Shown one piece after another: positions 7,850-15,465 of a DNA stretch of 28,447 nt. How positions within the stretch are numbered: the first letter of the stretch is position 1; each line of letters starts with the position of its first letter. The position numbers and the translations under genes are program-made. Source of the stretch: an uncultured Bacilli bacterium (lineage in GTDB: Bacteria > Bacillota_I > Bacilli_A > RF39 > UBA660); the NCBI GenBank assembly GCA_910587535.1, contig CAJUKM010000014.1, forward strand, positions 1 to 28,447, given 5' to 3'. Under the pieces are notes generated by a model, which worked only from the letters and a program-made list of their open reading frames with translations, was not told the origin of the DNA and searched no databases.

Positions 7850-9775
7850 TTATGATTGATTGTACACCACTAAAGCGTGTAGAGCTCTAGTACAAGCGAC
7901 GTAGAAAAGATTTTTCTCTGAATCTAAGTATTTGTTACTCAAATCTGTATATATGATGACTCCATCATATTCTAATCCTTTTGCTAAATATACGGGGATG
8001 ATATCTACTTCTAAACTAGTAAGAAGTGACTCTATATAATTCTTTTCCTCTTCGTTCTTAGTTATAATAGCAATTCTATTTAATCCTTTATCTCGTAAAA
8101 CCAAGATGTCACTCGACAAATCGTCATGCAAATTCTTTTCTTTTTTTTCTATGACGTCGATTCCATTTGATTTTCTTATCGAATGAATATCTTTAAGATT
8201 TAATATATGGTTTGCAAACTCTATTATTTCCTTACTAGATCTGTATGTATTTTTAAGCTGCTTATACTTAGCACTGCCAAAAATATCCTTGATATCTTCT
8301 AAAGAGCTATACTTTAAATATGGATTTATAGACTGGTTTCTATCACCTAAAATAGTAAACTTCGCATTATTAAATATCTTTTTTATAAAAGCAAATTGCC
8401 AAAGTGAATAGTCTTGCGCTTCGTCGATCACTAAAAGTTTAATTTGACTCATTGAAGGATAACCGTTGACTTCGAAATAAAGATACAAAATTGCAAATAT
8501 TTCTTCATAATTAACTTTATCAATTCGTTTTCCTATGAAAGACTCCCATAACTCTATAGGACTTTCAATGACACCTAAAATTTTACGCAAGATTTTTTGT
8601 ATTTTCGCAGCATTCTTAACTTCGTCTATTTGAAAGTATTCACAAACTTTTTCACTCAAATATTCTATTCTGTCGTAAAATGACAGTTTACTAGGAACTC
8701 TATTTTTTAAATTATTAAGTTCACTTGCTGATAAAAAGGAAGTCTTAAGTCCTAGCTTTTTGGTAAATTTTAATGATAAAAAATAATCACTTAAGAACCG
8801 ATCGATTTTATCTCTATAAGAAAACGACAACATTTCTTCTAACTGTTTATCTTTTGAATTACTTTCATAACATCTCTCTATAAATTCAACTAACGATTCG
8901 ATCTTTATTCCCTTTATATAGTTAGCTGCAAAATCTTTAAATGTCGTCGTTGCGACGTTTTCTTCACCTAATTCTGGCAGTACGCTAGATATGTATTCCG
9001 TAAATATTTCGCTAGGTGAGAATATTAGGACATTTTTATTAGTCAAATTTTTTTGATTATATAAAAGATAGGCGATTCGGTGAAGTGCTACACTTGTTTT
9101 TCCACTTCCTGCAACTCCCTCTACGATCAAATCTGTTCCGATAGAAGCCCTGATGATATCGTTTTGTTCCTTTTGAATAGTGTCCACTATATTTCTCATA
9201 TAAAGGTCTGTATTCCCCGCTAAAACGCTTTCTAAAAGTATGTCGTTAACCCCCACTTCGTTATCATAGACACTCAAGAGATTTCCTAATCGAATATCGA
9301 ACTGTCTTTTTAATGTCGTAGTACCAAGCACGAGTCCTTCATCGCTTTCATATTGGGACTCCCCCAATCCATAATTATAATAGAGATTGGCAACAGCAGC
9401 TCTCCAATCGTAGACGACAGGTTCATATTCTTTATCGACTCCAGTTAAACCGATATAGTATGTATTTTTTTTATTGTCACTTTCAAAATCGATCCTACTA
9501 AAATATGGTGTCTCTAAACTTCTATATAGTTTATATACTTTCGTTATATCGTCGTTAACTAAAGAAATGTTCATATCTTCCTCATTCATCAAACTGCATA
9601 AGTCACTATCTATAAACTCGTTTTGATGTTCCCACAAAAATCTCTTTCTCTCTACTATACGCGTTTTATAATCCTCGATATCGACATTTTTAGTAGCAAT
9701 GATATCTTCTATAATATCTTTAGTTTGAGAAAGATGACTTTCTTCATATTGATACTCTTCTTTTGAAATGTTCAT
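7850..9775 (-). CDS. helD: HelD-like superfamily 1 helicase/ATPase (RNA polymerase recycling)
   Basis: HelD removes stalled RNA polymerase from nucleic acid and recycles it. This 641-residue protein has the HelD-type N-terminal charged helices (about 1-50), the characteristic VVYDWRAAVANLYY segment (about 120-135), Walker A (GVAGSGKT, 220-227), Walker B (VIDEAQD), the later UvrD-like motifs GDRNQSI, NTYRSS, AKGLEYDGVI and FYVACTRAL. It is shorter than Bacillus HelD (about 770), mostly between the motifs. AAGGAG sits 6 bases before ATG 9775, only 20 bases after priA, so the two are co-transcribed. A UvrD/PcrA DNA helicase is less likely because of the YDWR segment and N-terminal layout. Confidence 0.85.
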   Translation of the reverse strand: MNISKEEYQYEESHLSQTKDIIEDIIATKNVDIEDYKTRIVERKRFLWEHQNEFIDSDLCSLMNEEDMNISLVNDDITKVYKLYRSLETPYFSRIDFESDNKKNTYYIGLTGVDKEYEPVVYDWRAAVANLYYNYGLGESQYESDEGLVLGTTTLKRQFDIRLGNLLSVYDNEVGVNDILLESVLAGNTDLYMRNIVDTIQKEQNDIIRASIGTDLIVEGVAGSGKTSVALHRIAYLLYNQKNLTNKNVLIFSPSEIFTEYISSVLPELGEENVATTTFKDFAANYIKGIKIESLVEFIERCYESNSKDKQLEEMLSFSYRDKIDRFLSDYFLSLKFTKKLGLKTSFLSASELNNLKNRVPSKLSFYDRIEYLSEKVCEYFQIDEVKNAAKIQKILRKILGVIESPIELWESFIGKRIDKVNYEEIFAILYLYFEVNGYPSMSQIKLLVIDEAQDYSLWQFAFIKKIFNNAKFTILGDRNQSINPYLKYSSLEDIKDIFGSAKYKQLKNTYRSSKEIIEFANHILNLKDIHSIRKSNGIDVIEKKEKNLHDDLSSDILVLRDKGLNRIAIITKNEEEKNYIESLLTSLEVDIIPVYLAKGLEYDGVIIYTDLSNKYLDSEKNLFYVACTRALHALVVYNQS

Positions 9776-9795
9776 TTAAGGCTCCTTCCCCTCCA

Positions 9796-11985
9796 TCATA
9801 TATAATATGGATTCATATCTAATTCTAAATAAACCGTTTTATGATTTATGTACTGCTCATCTATGTCCTTTAAAGCATTTTTAAGTTTATCGTCGTACCT
9901 ATATTTTATGACAATTTGAAATCTATATATATTTTTAATTTTAAATATTCCCGCAGTAGTAGGACCTAAAACTATACTTTCTCTATCCAGTTTTTCTTTT
10001 AAAAATTTAGAAACCTTAGTTGCTTCTATACTCGCATCTTCATATATGCTACTACAGATTTTTACTCCAACTAGATAATAATAAGGAGGATATTTGAGTT
10101 TTTTTCTGATGCTCATCTCATATTGATAGTTTTTCAAAAATGAACCCATTTCGAGCATCTTTATAGTAAAATTATCGGGATTAAATGTTTGGATTATTAC
10201 TTCACTTTCTAGTCCACTTCTTCCAGCTCTTCCTGCAACTTGAGAAAAAAGCGCAAAAGATCTTTCTCCACTTCTAAAATCTGGTATGTTTAAAGTTGTA
10301 TCGGCACTTATTATTCCGACTAACGATACTTTAGGAAAGTCGAGTCCCTTACTGATCATTTGAGTGCCGAATAATATGTCGTACTTTTCGTTTTTAAAAT
10401 CTTTTATTATTCTATCGTGACTACCTTTTTTAGAAGTAGTATCGGCATCCATCCGGATTAATCTTGCAGAAGGAAAAAACTTAGAAAGTTCACTCTCTAA
10501 CTTTTCAGTTCCTATTCCAGACTCTCTTATTTCTTGTGATTTACATTCTGGACAGACTTCCGGCTTTTTTAAATAGTATCCGCAATAGTGACATCTGAGG
10601 GCATTTGAACTCTTATGAAAAGTAAGCGTGATGTCACAGTTGGGACATTTAAACGCATATCCGCAAGCCATACAGCTGACGAGAGTTCCATATCCTCTTC
10701 TATTTAAAAATAATATTACTTGTTCTTTCCTATCCAAACGATCTATAATTTTTTCTTTTAAGTATTCGCTGAGAATCATATTTCTTTTTTTAGCTTCCAT
10801 AGCCATATCGACTACTTTGATAGAGGGCAACTTGGCATCGTTTACTCTTTTCGGTAAACTCAAAAGCGTATAGACGCCTTTTAAAGCTCTAGCGTAACTT
10901 TCAAATGTCGGAGTGGCACTTCCTAAAACCAATGGAATATTGTGATATTCTATTCTCCATTTAGCTATATCTATCGCATTATAACGAGGAGTATTATCTT
11001 GTTTATACGATTCGCTGTGTTCTTCATCTATTATTATTATTCCTAAATTTTTAACTGGAGCAAATATTGCACTTCTAGTACCTACTACTATGTGCACATC
11101 GCCCCTCAAAATCTTCAAATATTCATCATGCTTTTCACCTTGAGAAAGCGCACTGTGTAATATGGCAACATCGCTTCCAAATCTTTTATAGAAATTATCT
11201 ACTATCTGCATGCTTAAAGTGATTTCTGGTACCAACATTATTGCCGACTTTCCAGATGAGACGACCTCTTGAATCAGATGCATATAGATTTCAGTTTTAC
11301 CACTTCCAGTTACCCCGTGCAGTAAGAACACTTCGCTATTATTAAAACTATCCTTTATTTTACATAAAGCATTACTCTGATCTTCTGTTAAGACGACACT
11401 CTTTTCTTCTTTCTCTAAAGATTTAGATATCCTATAAGTTTGTACCTTCTCTTCTTCTATTATACCTTTATCTAAAAGAGATTTTACAGCACTTACACTA
11501 CATTTATTTTTAAGTATCTTTTCTTCCTTCATCAGAGTTTCTAATAGCTCTATCTGTTTTTTACCCCTTATCTCAGCTATATATGTTTTAACAAACTCAG
11601 AAGGGACACTCAACTTTATATAAGTATCATACTTTTGATAATTAGAGTTGATAGTTTTAATTTTAAGACTAGAAGGTAACATGGTTTGATAGGCACTTAT
11701 CAAAGTACACAAAGTGCTATCTCTTAAAAAGTGACCTAACTCCATAAGTTCATCGTTTAGTATGAGTTCTCTATCTGTTATCGAAACGATCGACTTCAAA
11801 TTACCCAGATTAGAATCGTATTTGATTTTAGTCACAAAACCATTAATTAGTGAATCTCCTTGGCCAAAAGGGACAGTGACTTTCATACCGACTTTTACTA
11901 CATCTTTTAAATGTTCAGGTACTAGATATGTAAAGCTTCTATCGAGACTTTTTACTTTATACTCTATTAAGACCTCAGCATACAT
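9796..11985 (-). CDS. priA: Primosomal replication restart helicase PriA
   Basis: PriA recognises abandoned replication forks and reloads the replicative helicase. The 729-residue protein has the N-terminal fork-binding domain (1-105), a winged-helix region, the helicase core with Walker A (GVTGSGKTEIY, about 224-234) and Walker B (IIIDEEHSESYKQD), the inserted zinc module with paired Cys (CMACGYAFKCPNC, CHYCGYYLKKPEVCPEC) and helicase motifs V-VI (GTQMISKGLDFPKVSLVG, VAGRAGRSG). Length is normal. The start at ATG 11985 gives the standard N-terminus. It is first in a priA-helD unit and has its own promoter downstream of the template-repeat terminator. Confidence 0.97.
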   Translation of the reverse strand: MYAEVLIEYKVKSLDRSFTYLVPEHLKDVVKVGMKVTVPFGQGDSLINGFVTKIKYDSNLGNLKSIVSITDRELILNDELMELGHFLRDSTLCTLISAYQTMLPSSLKIKTINSNYQKYDTYIKLSVPSEFVKTYIAEIRGKKQIELLETLMKEEKILKNKCSVSAVKSLLDKGIIEEEKVQTYRISKSLEKEEKSVVLTEDQSNALCKIKDSFNNSEVFLLHGVTGSGKTEIYMHLIQEVVSSGKSAIMLVPEITLSMQIVDNFYKRFGSDVAILHSALSQGEKHDEYLKILRGDVHIVVGTRSAIFAPVKNLGIIIIDEEHSESYKQDNTPRYNAIDIAKWRIEYHNIPLVLGSATPTFESYARALKGVYTLLSLPKRVNDAKLPSIKVVDMAMEAKKRNMILSEYLKEKIIDRLDRKEQVILFLNRRGYGTLVSCMACGYAFKCPNCDITLTFHKSSNALRCHYCGYYLKKPEVCPECKSQEIRESGIGTEKLESELSKFFPSARLIRMDADTTSKKGSHDRIIKDFKNEKYDILFGTQMISKGLDFPKVSLVGIISADTTLNIPDFRSGERSFALFSQVAGRAGRSGLESEVIIQTFNPDNFTIKMLEMGSFLKNYQYEMSIRKKLKYPPYYYLVGVKICSSIYEDASIEATKVSKFLKEKLDRESIVLGPTTAGIFKIKNIYRFQIVIKYRYDDKLKNALKDIDEQYINHKTVYLELDMNPYYI

Positions 11986-12009
11986 AGTATCACTTCTTTT
12001 CTATACATA

Positions 12010-12038
12010 ATTTTATCATAAACTCGATTCATTAACAA
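12010..12038 (-). promoter_or_regulatory. Promoter of priA
   Basis: TTGTTA (12038-12033), a 17-bp spacer and TAAAAT (12015-12010) on the minus strand, about 25 bases before the priA start codon. Confidence 0.6.
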
Positions 12039-12043
12039 ACTTT

Positions 12044-12101
12044 AAAAAAAAAATGAAGCCTCTTAGCAACAGCATTTTAAACACTGTAAAGCGTGCTTCA
12101 T
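12044..12101 (-). terminator. Terminator downstream of the DGR template repeat
   Basis: ATGAAGC (12101-12095) pairs with GCTTCAT (12059-12053), enclosing a second stem (ACAG/CTGT), and is followed by ten T on the minus strand (plus-strand A run 12044-12053). It would end a transcript running through the template repeat before priA. Confidence 0.7.
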
Positions 12102-12427
12102 AAGTATTTGGAGAATTAACTCACTGGAAATAGATTTGTTACCAATCTTTTTAGATTTCCTTTTGGATGTTTCCTCACACTATAAGAATATTTTCCGATA
12201 GTTCCCGGTGACATTAGTATCCTAATCTTAACAGGTAGCTGGAGCGACCGCACCGCCGTTATTGACATTCGTATTGTTGAGGTTACCATTCTCATTGAAC
12301 ACATTAGCATTACTACCATTAAAATAGTAAGGCGAGAGCGACCACAAACAAGAAAAGCACTCAAAGCCTACAAACTCAGTACAAATGAAAAATCTAGCGC
12401 GTTTACAATAACCTATTCCCTTTTAAT
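12053..12427 (-). ncRNA. Putative DGR template RNA (template repeat plus structured spacer)
   Basis: The interval between the surface-gene terminator and the hairpin at 12053-12101 has no convincing gene and holds the template repeat. DGR reverse transcriptases copy an RNA made of the TR and a downstream spacer, about 140 nt in the Bordetella phage system. Here 137 bases separate the TR end (12239) from the terminator stem (12101). This spacer contains a long hairpin, 12126-12160: GGAAAT with ATTTCC and an inner AGATT with AATCT. The 5' end is inferred from a weak promoter. The element type is inferred from the TR; transcription has not been seen. Confidence 0.55.
12239..12344 (-). repeat. 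DGR template repeat (TR1), 106 bp
   Basis: On the minus strand this stretch aligns without gaps to the 3' part of the surface gene (12671-12776). There are 15 mismatches, and every one is an A in this copy. Read in the target frame it encodes eleven Asn and two Tyr codons (AAT, AAC, TAT, TAC), the usual design of a DGR template that spreads changes over many residues. The ends are identical to the target: 24 bases at the sense 3' end (12239-12262), whose last 18 are 14/18 G+C and suit an initiation-of-mutagenic-homing (IMH) site, and 16 at the 5' end. Homology stops sharply at both edges, and the target frame meets a stop soon after, so this is not a gene fragment in use. Confidence 0.93.
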
Positions 12428-12455
12428 CTTATAATACTTTTTATTTTTTTGCAAA
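12428..12455 (-). promoter_or_regulatory. Weak candidate promoter for the template RNA
   Basis: TATAAG (12433-12428) with TTTGCA 16 bp upstream (12455-12450) on the minus strand, between the surface-gene terminator and the TR. The -35 is poor, and its T tract overlaps the terminator. Confidence 0.3.
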
Positions 12456-12487
12456 AAAATTCATGTCAAACTTTTTAGTCTGACATG
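12453..12487 (-). terminator. Terminator after the surface protein gene carrying VR1
   Basis: CATGTCAGAC and GTTTGACATG (12487-12478 and 12471-12462) form a 10-bp stem with one G-T pair, followed by a T run on the minus strand (plus-strand A run 12453-12459). Confidence 0.8.
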
Positions 12488-12508
12488 ATTTCTCATATTT
12501 TAATTTGC

Positions 12509-12534
12509 CGGGAAAATGAAGAGTCATTTTCCCG
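12509..12534 (-). promoter_or_regulatory. Perfect 11-bp inverted repeat with 4-base loop downstream of VR1
   Basis: Arms 12509-12519 and 12524-12534 pair without mismatch around a 4-base loop; no T tract follows on either strand. It lies 63 bases past the surface-gene stop codon. DGR targets in Bordetella phage need a hairpin/cruciform with a 4-base loop just after the variable repeat, which this may resemble, although it lies about 136 bases from VR1. Confidence 0.4.
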
Positions 12535-12596
12535 TTACTCTCCGATTATTATTTTCGAAGTTTTATCCATTCACTATGTTCGATATCTCCGATATC

Positions 12597-15233
12597 TCAC
12601 ACCGTGTATGGATCACTAATCGTTCCTGTACCTCTTAGGGTATTCACGTATTCAGCTTTCAGATTGATAACTGGAGCGACCGCACCGCCGTTATAGACAC
12701 CCGTATAGTGGAGGCTACCACTCTCATAGAACACATAAGCACCACTACCAGCAAAACAGCAAGGCGAGAGCGACCAGTACCATGATCCTTTATATAGGTA
12801 ATAACTTGAGTTTCCTGTACCATACTTTCCACTTCCAGCTGCGACTATTTCATCTGCTGTGATCAAACCTACTGGATACGTTAAGGCCCCGTTTCCTTTT
12901 ACCTCATCACTTACTGTAAATGCGTCATTCTTTTGTGGACATGTGAACCTAGGTTGTACTTTACTTGCATCTGTATTCCATACATTCGTCCTCGCAGCGG
13001 CTCCATATGCTGTATAATTACTTCCATACCCTAATCCTGTGTCACTACTCCAGCCTGTGGCTGCTTTTCCTGGTGTTGTTCTATCGTTACAGAATACTAC
13101 ATCCGCTACTTTATCTCCTAAATTCTTATCTACTATATTCGTCTTATACCACGAATCTACTAATGTCTTTATGTCTGAATTTGTCGTATTCGTTTGGGCT
13201 TGAGATTTTGATGTACTTGCCGTTCCCTGTGCTCCTCCAAACATCCATCCGACATATTTGTTATCATACCACTCTGCATTGAACGCTTTTTCTGTATATG
13301 CTAGTCTTCCTGTATTTGATACTCCATTCGCATATCCTTGTGTTCCATCGTATATGATCCTTAGACTTCCATCTCCATTTACTCTGATGATTCTCCAATA
13401 GAATCCTGCAAATTTGACGTAGTTATTTGTTACTGCTCCACGGTAATAATAACTCATTCCATAGTCATCTTCCATTGCATATACGCCCTCATCTGTCGTT
13501 GCCGCTGATACAAAGTTCGGTGTTCCCTCTTTTGGATCTATATTTAAGTGTGTCAATACTCCTGTTGGGTCACTTATGTCTCTCTTCCAATGGGCAAATA
13601 AAGTCTGATTCGAGGTAAGTGATACTTGAGTAGATGATACTACTTCAGTTCCTCCACTCGCTTCAGTAAACCATCCTAAGAAGCGGTATCCTTCATATGT
13701 AGGGGTTGGTAATTCTTCATATGTCGAATCGTATGTTACTACTTTACTTTGAGTACTTACACTTCCTCCATTCGCATTGAACGTTATGTTAAATGTCTTT
13801 GGTGTATAGTTCGCTGTTACTGTCGCTTCTGCATCTGACATCGTTAGAGTTGTTCCATCTAATTTTGCTCCTGTTACACTCCAATTCGTGAAGTTATAAC
13901 CTTCTTTTGTTGGTGTCAATAATTCTTTCTCTGCTCCATAGTATACTTCTTCTGTAACACTTGTCGTCGAATTGTTATAAGATCCTCCATTCGGATTTAT
14001 CGTTAAATTATATTTGTTTCTTGCATAATTGTAATCTACTTTGTTTAATGTCGGTGGATTGCTGTTGTCGACTCTTATCGTAAGCGACTGTTTGTTTGGT
14101 GCAGTAAATCCCTGATAGACTTTAGTATCTGGGCTTATTGTACTTCCAAATGCTGCTTCTCCCTCATCTGTATCTGCACTTACTAGAGTGTAACCATTTC
14201 CTGATGTGTTCATCTGATTGTGGTATACGATATATTTATAGTTGTTGACTACCCATTTTGCTGTTAGTTTTGCATCTTCCATACAGTTCATCGTAAATGT
14301 ATCATCTTCTAGTTTTCCTGCACTTACTTCCCATCCGGCAAATGTGTATCCTTCTCTTGTTGGTGTCGCGATTGTAGTTGTCTGTCTAAATGGGACTTCT
14401 ACTGTCGTCGCTCCACTATATATTCCGCCGTTTGCATCTATCGTGAGCGTATATGATTCTTGAGCCCATATCGCCTTCAATGTCGTATCGCCGATTCCCA
14501 TTGTAAATTCGGTTCCTTCTAGTTTTGATGATGAACTGCTGTTCTCCCATCCTGCGAATACATACCCGCTTCTAGTTGGATCTTCTATCTCTTTGACATC
14601 GTCGTACATCATCAAGTATTCTTGAGCATTTACGTACTCTTCCCATACTCCTCCGTTTGGATCTACTGTCAATTTATATCTTCTATATCTTATAGGTTGA
14701 TTAGCTACAAATCTAGTTGTGAATGTAGCATCTCTATCTGGAGACTGATCGATCTCTGCTAAGTCGTTCAATGTTATTATCAGATTATAATAATATGTCT
14801 CTCCTGCTGGCACAGCTAACTCACTTGCTAGAGTTTGAGTCGTCTCGACTGACGATACTGGTATGTTACTAGTATCTACTATAGTTTGATATTCTCCATC
14901 TTCTGTCTCTGAGTATTCTAATCTATAACTCAAGCTTCCGTTTAAATAAGTGTTGATCAAATCTTCCCATTCTAAACTCAAACTTGTATTTAGTGTTCCT
15001 GCATTTCTGATCGTAAACTTTTTCGTCACCGATTCGCCGAACATTAACTTGGCATTTATTCCATTATCATTGTCGGCAAATACTAGATTCATATCGCCAG
15101 ACTGTAAGCCGGCTTCAAATTTTGGCCCACTATTTACCCCCGTATTGAAATACGCATACGTTCCTACGACAACAGTGACTAGTACTAAGAAAAGTATGCT
15201 AACTGCTATGCTGATCTTTTTTTTAATGTCCAT
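12597..15233 (-). CDS. DGR target surface protein 1: SipW-type signal, TasA-like region, InlB-type repeats, variable C-terminus
   Basis: This 878-residue exported protein starts with a SipW-type signal (KKK, hydrophobic stretch about 7-23, then GTYAYF at 24-29), followed by a TasA/camelysin-like beta region (30-180, with GINAKLMFGESVTKKFTIRNAGT). The stalk has four InlB/Listeria-Bacteroides-type repeats (about 187-257, 261-327, 408-478, 481-550, each with DPNGG-like and GYxFxGW-like motifs) and a different, MucBP-like repeat (333-404). The C-terminal domain (560-878) holds two conserved Cys (715, 765) and ends in the DGR variable region, W820 to about 855, resembling DUF6273/C-type-lectin-like DGR targets (SLSP ... 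GAVAPVINL). No LPXTG or other anchor is visible. I chose ATG 15233, with AGGGATGG upstream; ATG 15245 and TTG 15296 are alternatives. The template repeat lies about 330 bases downstream of VR1. Confidence 0.85.
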   Translation of the reverse strand: MDIKKKISIAVSILFLVLVTVVVGTYAYFNTGVNSGPKFEAGLQSGDMNLVFADNDNGINAKLMFGESVTKKFTIRNAGTLNTSLSLEWEDLINTYLNGSLSYRLEYSETEDGEYQTIVDTSNIPVSSVETTQTLASELAVPAGETYYYNLIITLNDLAEIDQSPDRDATFTTRFVANQPIRYRRYKLTVDPNGGVWEEYVNAQEYLMMYDDVKEIEDPTRSGYVFAGWENSSSSSKLEGTEFTMGIGDTTLKAIWAQESYTLTIDANGGIYSGATTVEVPFRQTTTIATPTREGYTFAGWEVSAGKLEDDTFTMNCMEDAKLTAKWVVNNYKYIVYHNQMNTSGNGYTLVSADTDEGEAAFGSTISPDTKVYQGFTAPNKQSLTIRVDNSNPPTLNKVDYNYARNKYNLTINPNGGSYNNSTTSVTEEVYYGAEKELLTPTKEGYNFTNWSVTGAKLDGTTLTMSDAEATVTANYTPKTFNITFNANGGSVSTQSKVVTYDSTYEELPTPTYEGYRFLGWFTEASGGTEVVSSTQVSLTSNQTLFAHWKRDISDPTGVLTHLNIDPKEGTPNFVSAATTDEGVYAMEDDYGMSYYYRGAVTNNYVKFAGFYWRIIRVNGDGSLRIIYDGTQGYANGVSNTGRLAYTEKAFNAEWYDNKYVGWMFGGAQGTASTSKSQAQTNTTNSDIKTLVDSWYKTNIVDKNLGDKVADVVFCNDRTTPGKAATGWSSDTGLGYGSNYTAYGAAARTNVWNTDASKVQPRFTCPQKNDAFTVSDEVKGNGALTYPVGLITADEIVAAGSGKYGTGNSSYYLYKGSWYWSLSPCCFAGSGAYVFYESGSLHYTGVYNGGAVAPVINLKAEYVNTLRGTGTISDPYTV
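12671..12776 (-). repeat. DGR variable repeat VR1 (target of TR1)
   Basis: It codes for residues 820-855 of the surface protein. Against the template it shows 15 substitutions, all at template adenines: 9 A>G, 4 A>T, 2 A>C. Twelve codons change, all from Asn or Tyr: Y>C twice, and N to A, G, Y, Y, S, S, H, Y, G, Y. None of the changes is silent, and no non-adenine site differs. Confidence 0.93.
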
Positions 15234-15306
15234 GTTTTTTTCCATCCCTTCAATAAAGTGTTTTTTCTTTCGACATTTTTCGCAAACATTCACCAAAGAA
15301 AAAACT

Positions 15307-15365
15307 GTAAAGAAAATACTATGAGATAAGTCTCTTTACTATCCTCTAATATGATAAGTTTATCA
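15307..15365. promoter_or_regulatory. Inverted repeats in the divergent control region of surface gene 1 and the Y-family polymerase
   Basis: GTAAAGA (15307-15313) faces TCTTTAC (15333-15339), and TGATAA-GT-TTATCA lies at 15352-15365. A direct copy of the TGTAAAGAA half-site follows near 15380. These could bind a regulator shared by the two divergent genes; I recognise no known operator, and no clear promoter for the surface gene is seen. Confidence 0.3.
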
Positions 15366-15415
15366 CCAAATTCGACAAATGTAAAGAAGATAACACAGTA
15401 CCCTTATGGTGTGAA

Positions 15416-15444
15416 TTGATAATCGAAAAGATATTATATATAAT
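15416..15444 (+). promoter_or_regulatory. Promoter of the Y-family polymerase/YolD pair
   Basis: TTGATA (15416-15421), a 17-bp spacer and TATAAT (15439-15444), 21 bases before the start codon. No LexA-type box (CGAAC-N4-GTTCG) is evident. Confidence 0.75.
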
Positions 15445-15465
15445 AATTAATAAGAGGGTGAGACT

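Noticed and set aside
12239..12344. Template repeat as a decayed duplicate of the surface gene's 3' end
   Set aside because: A decayed copy would differ at all four bases and extend past sharp borders. Here all 15 differences are at A on one strand and the ends are identical and abrupt.
12116..12364. 82-codon open frame on the minus strand spanning the template repeat
   Set aside because: It reads the repeat in a different frame from the target gene, is rich in Met, Ser and Arg without domain features, and has no clear ribosome site. The DNA is explained by the template repeat.
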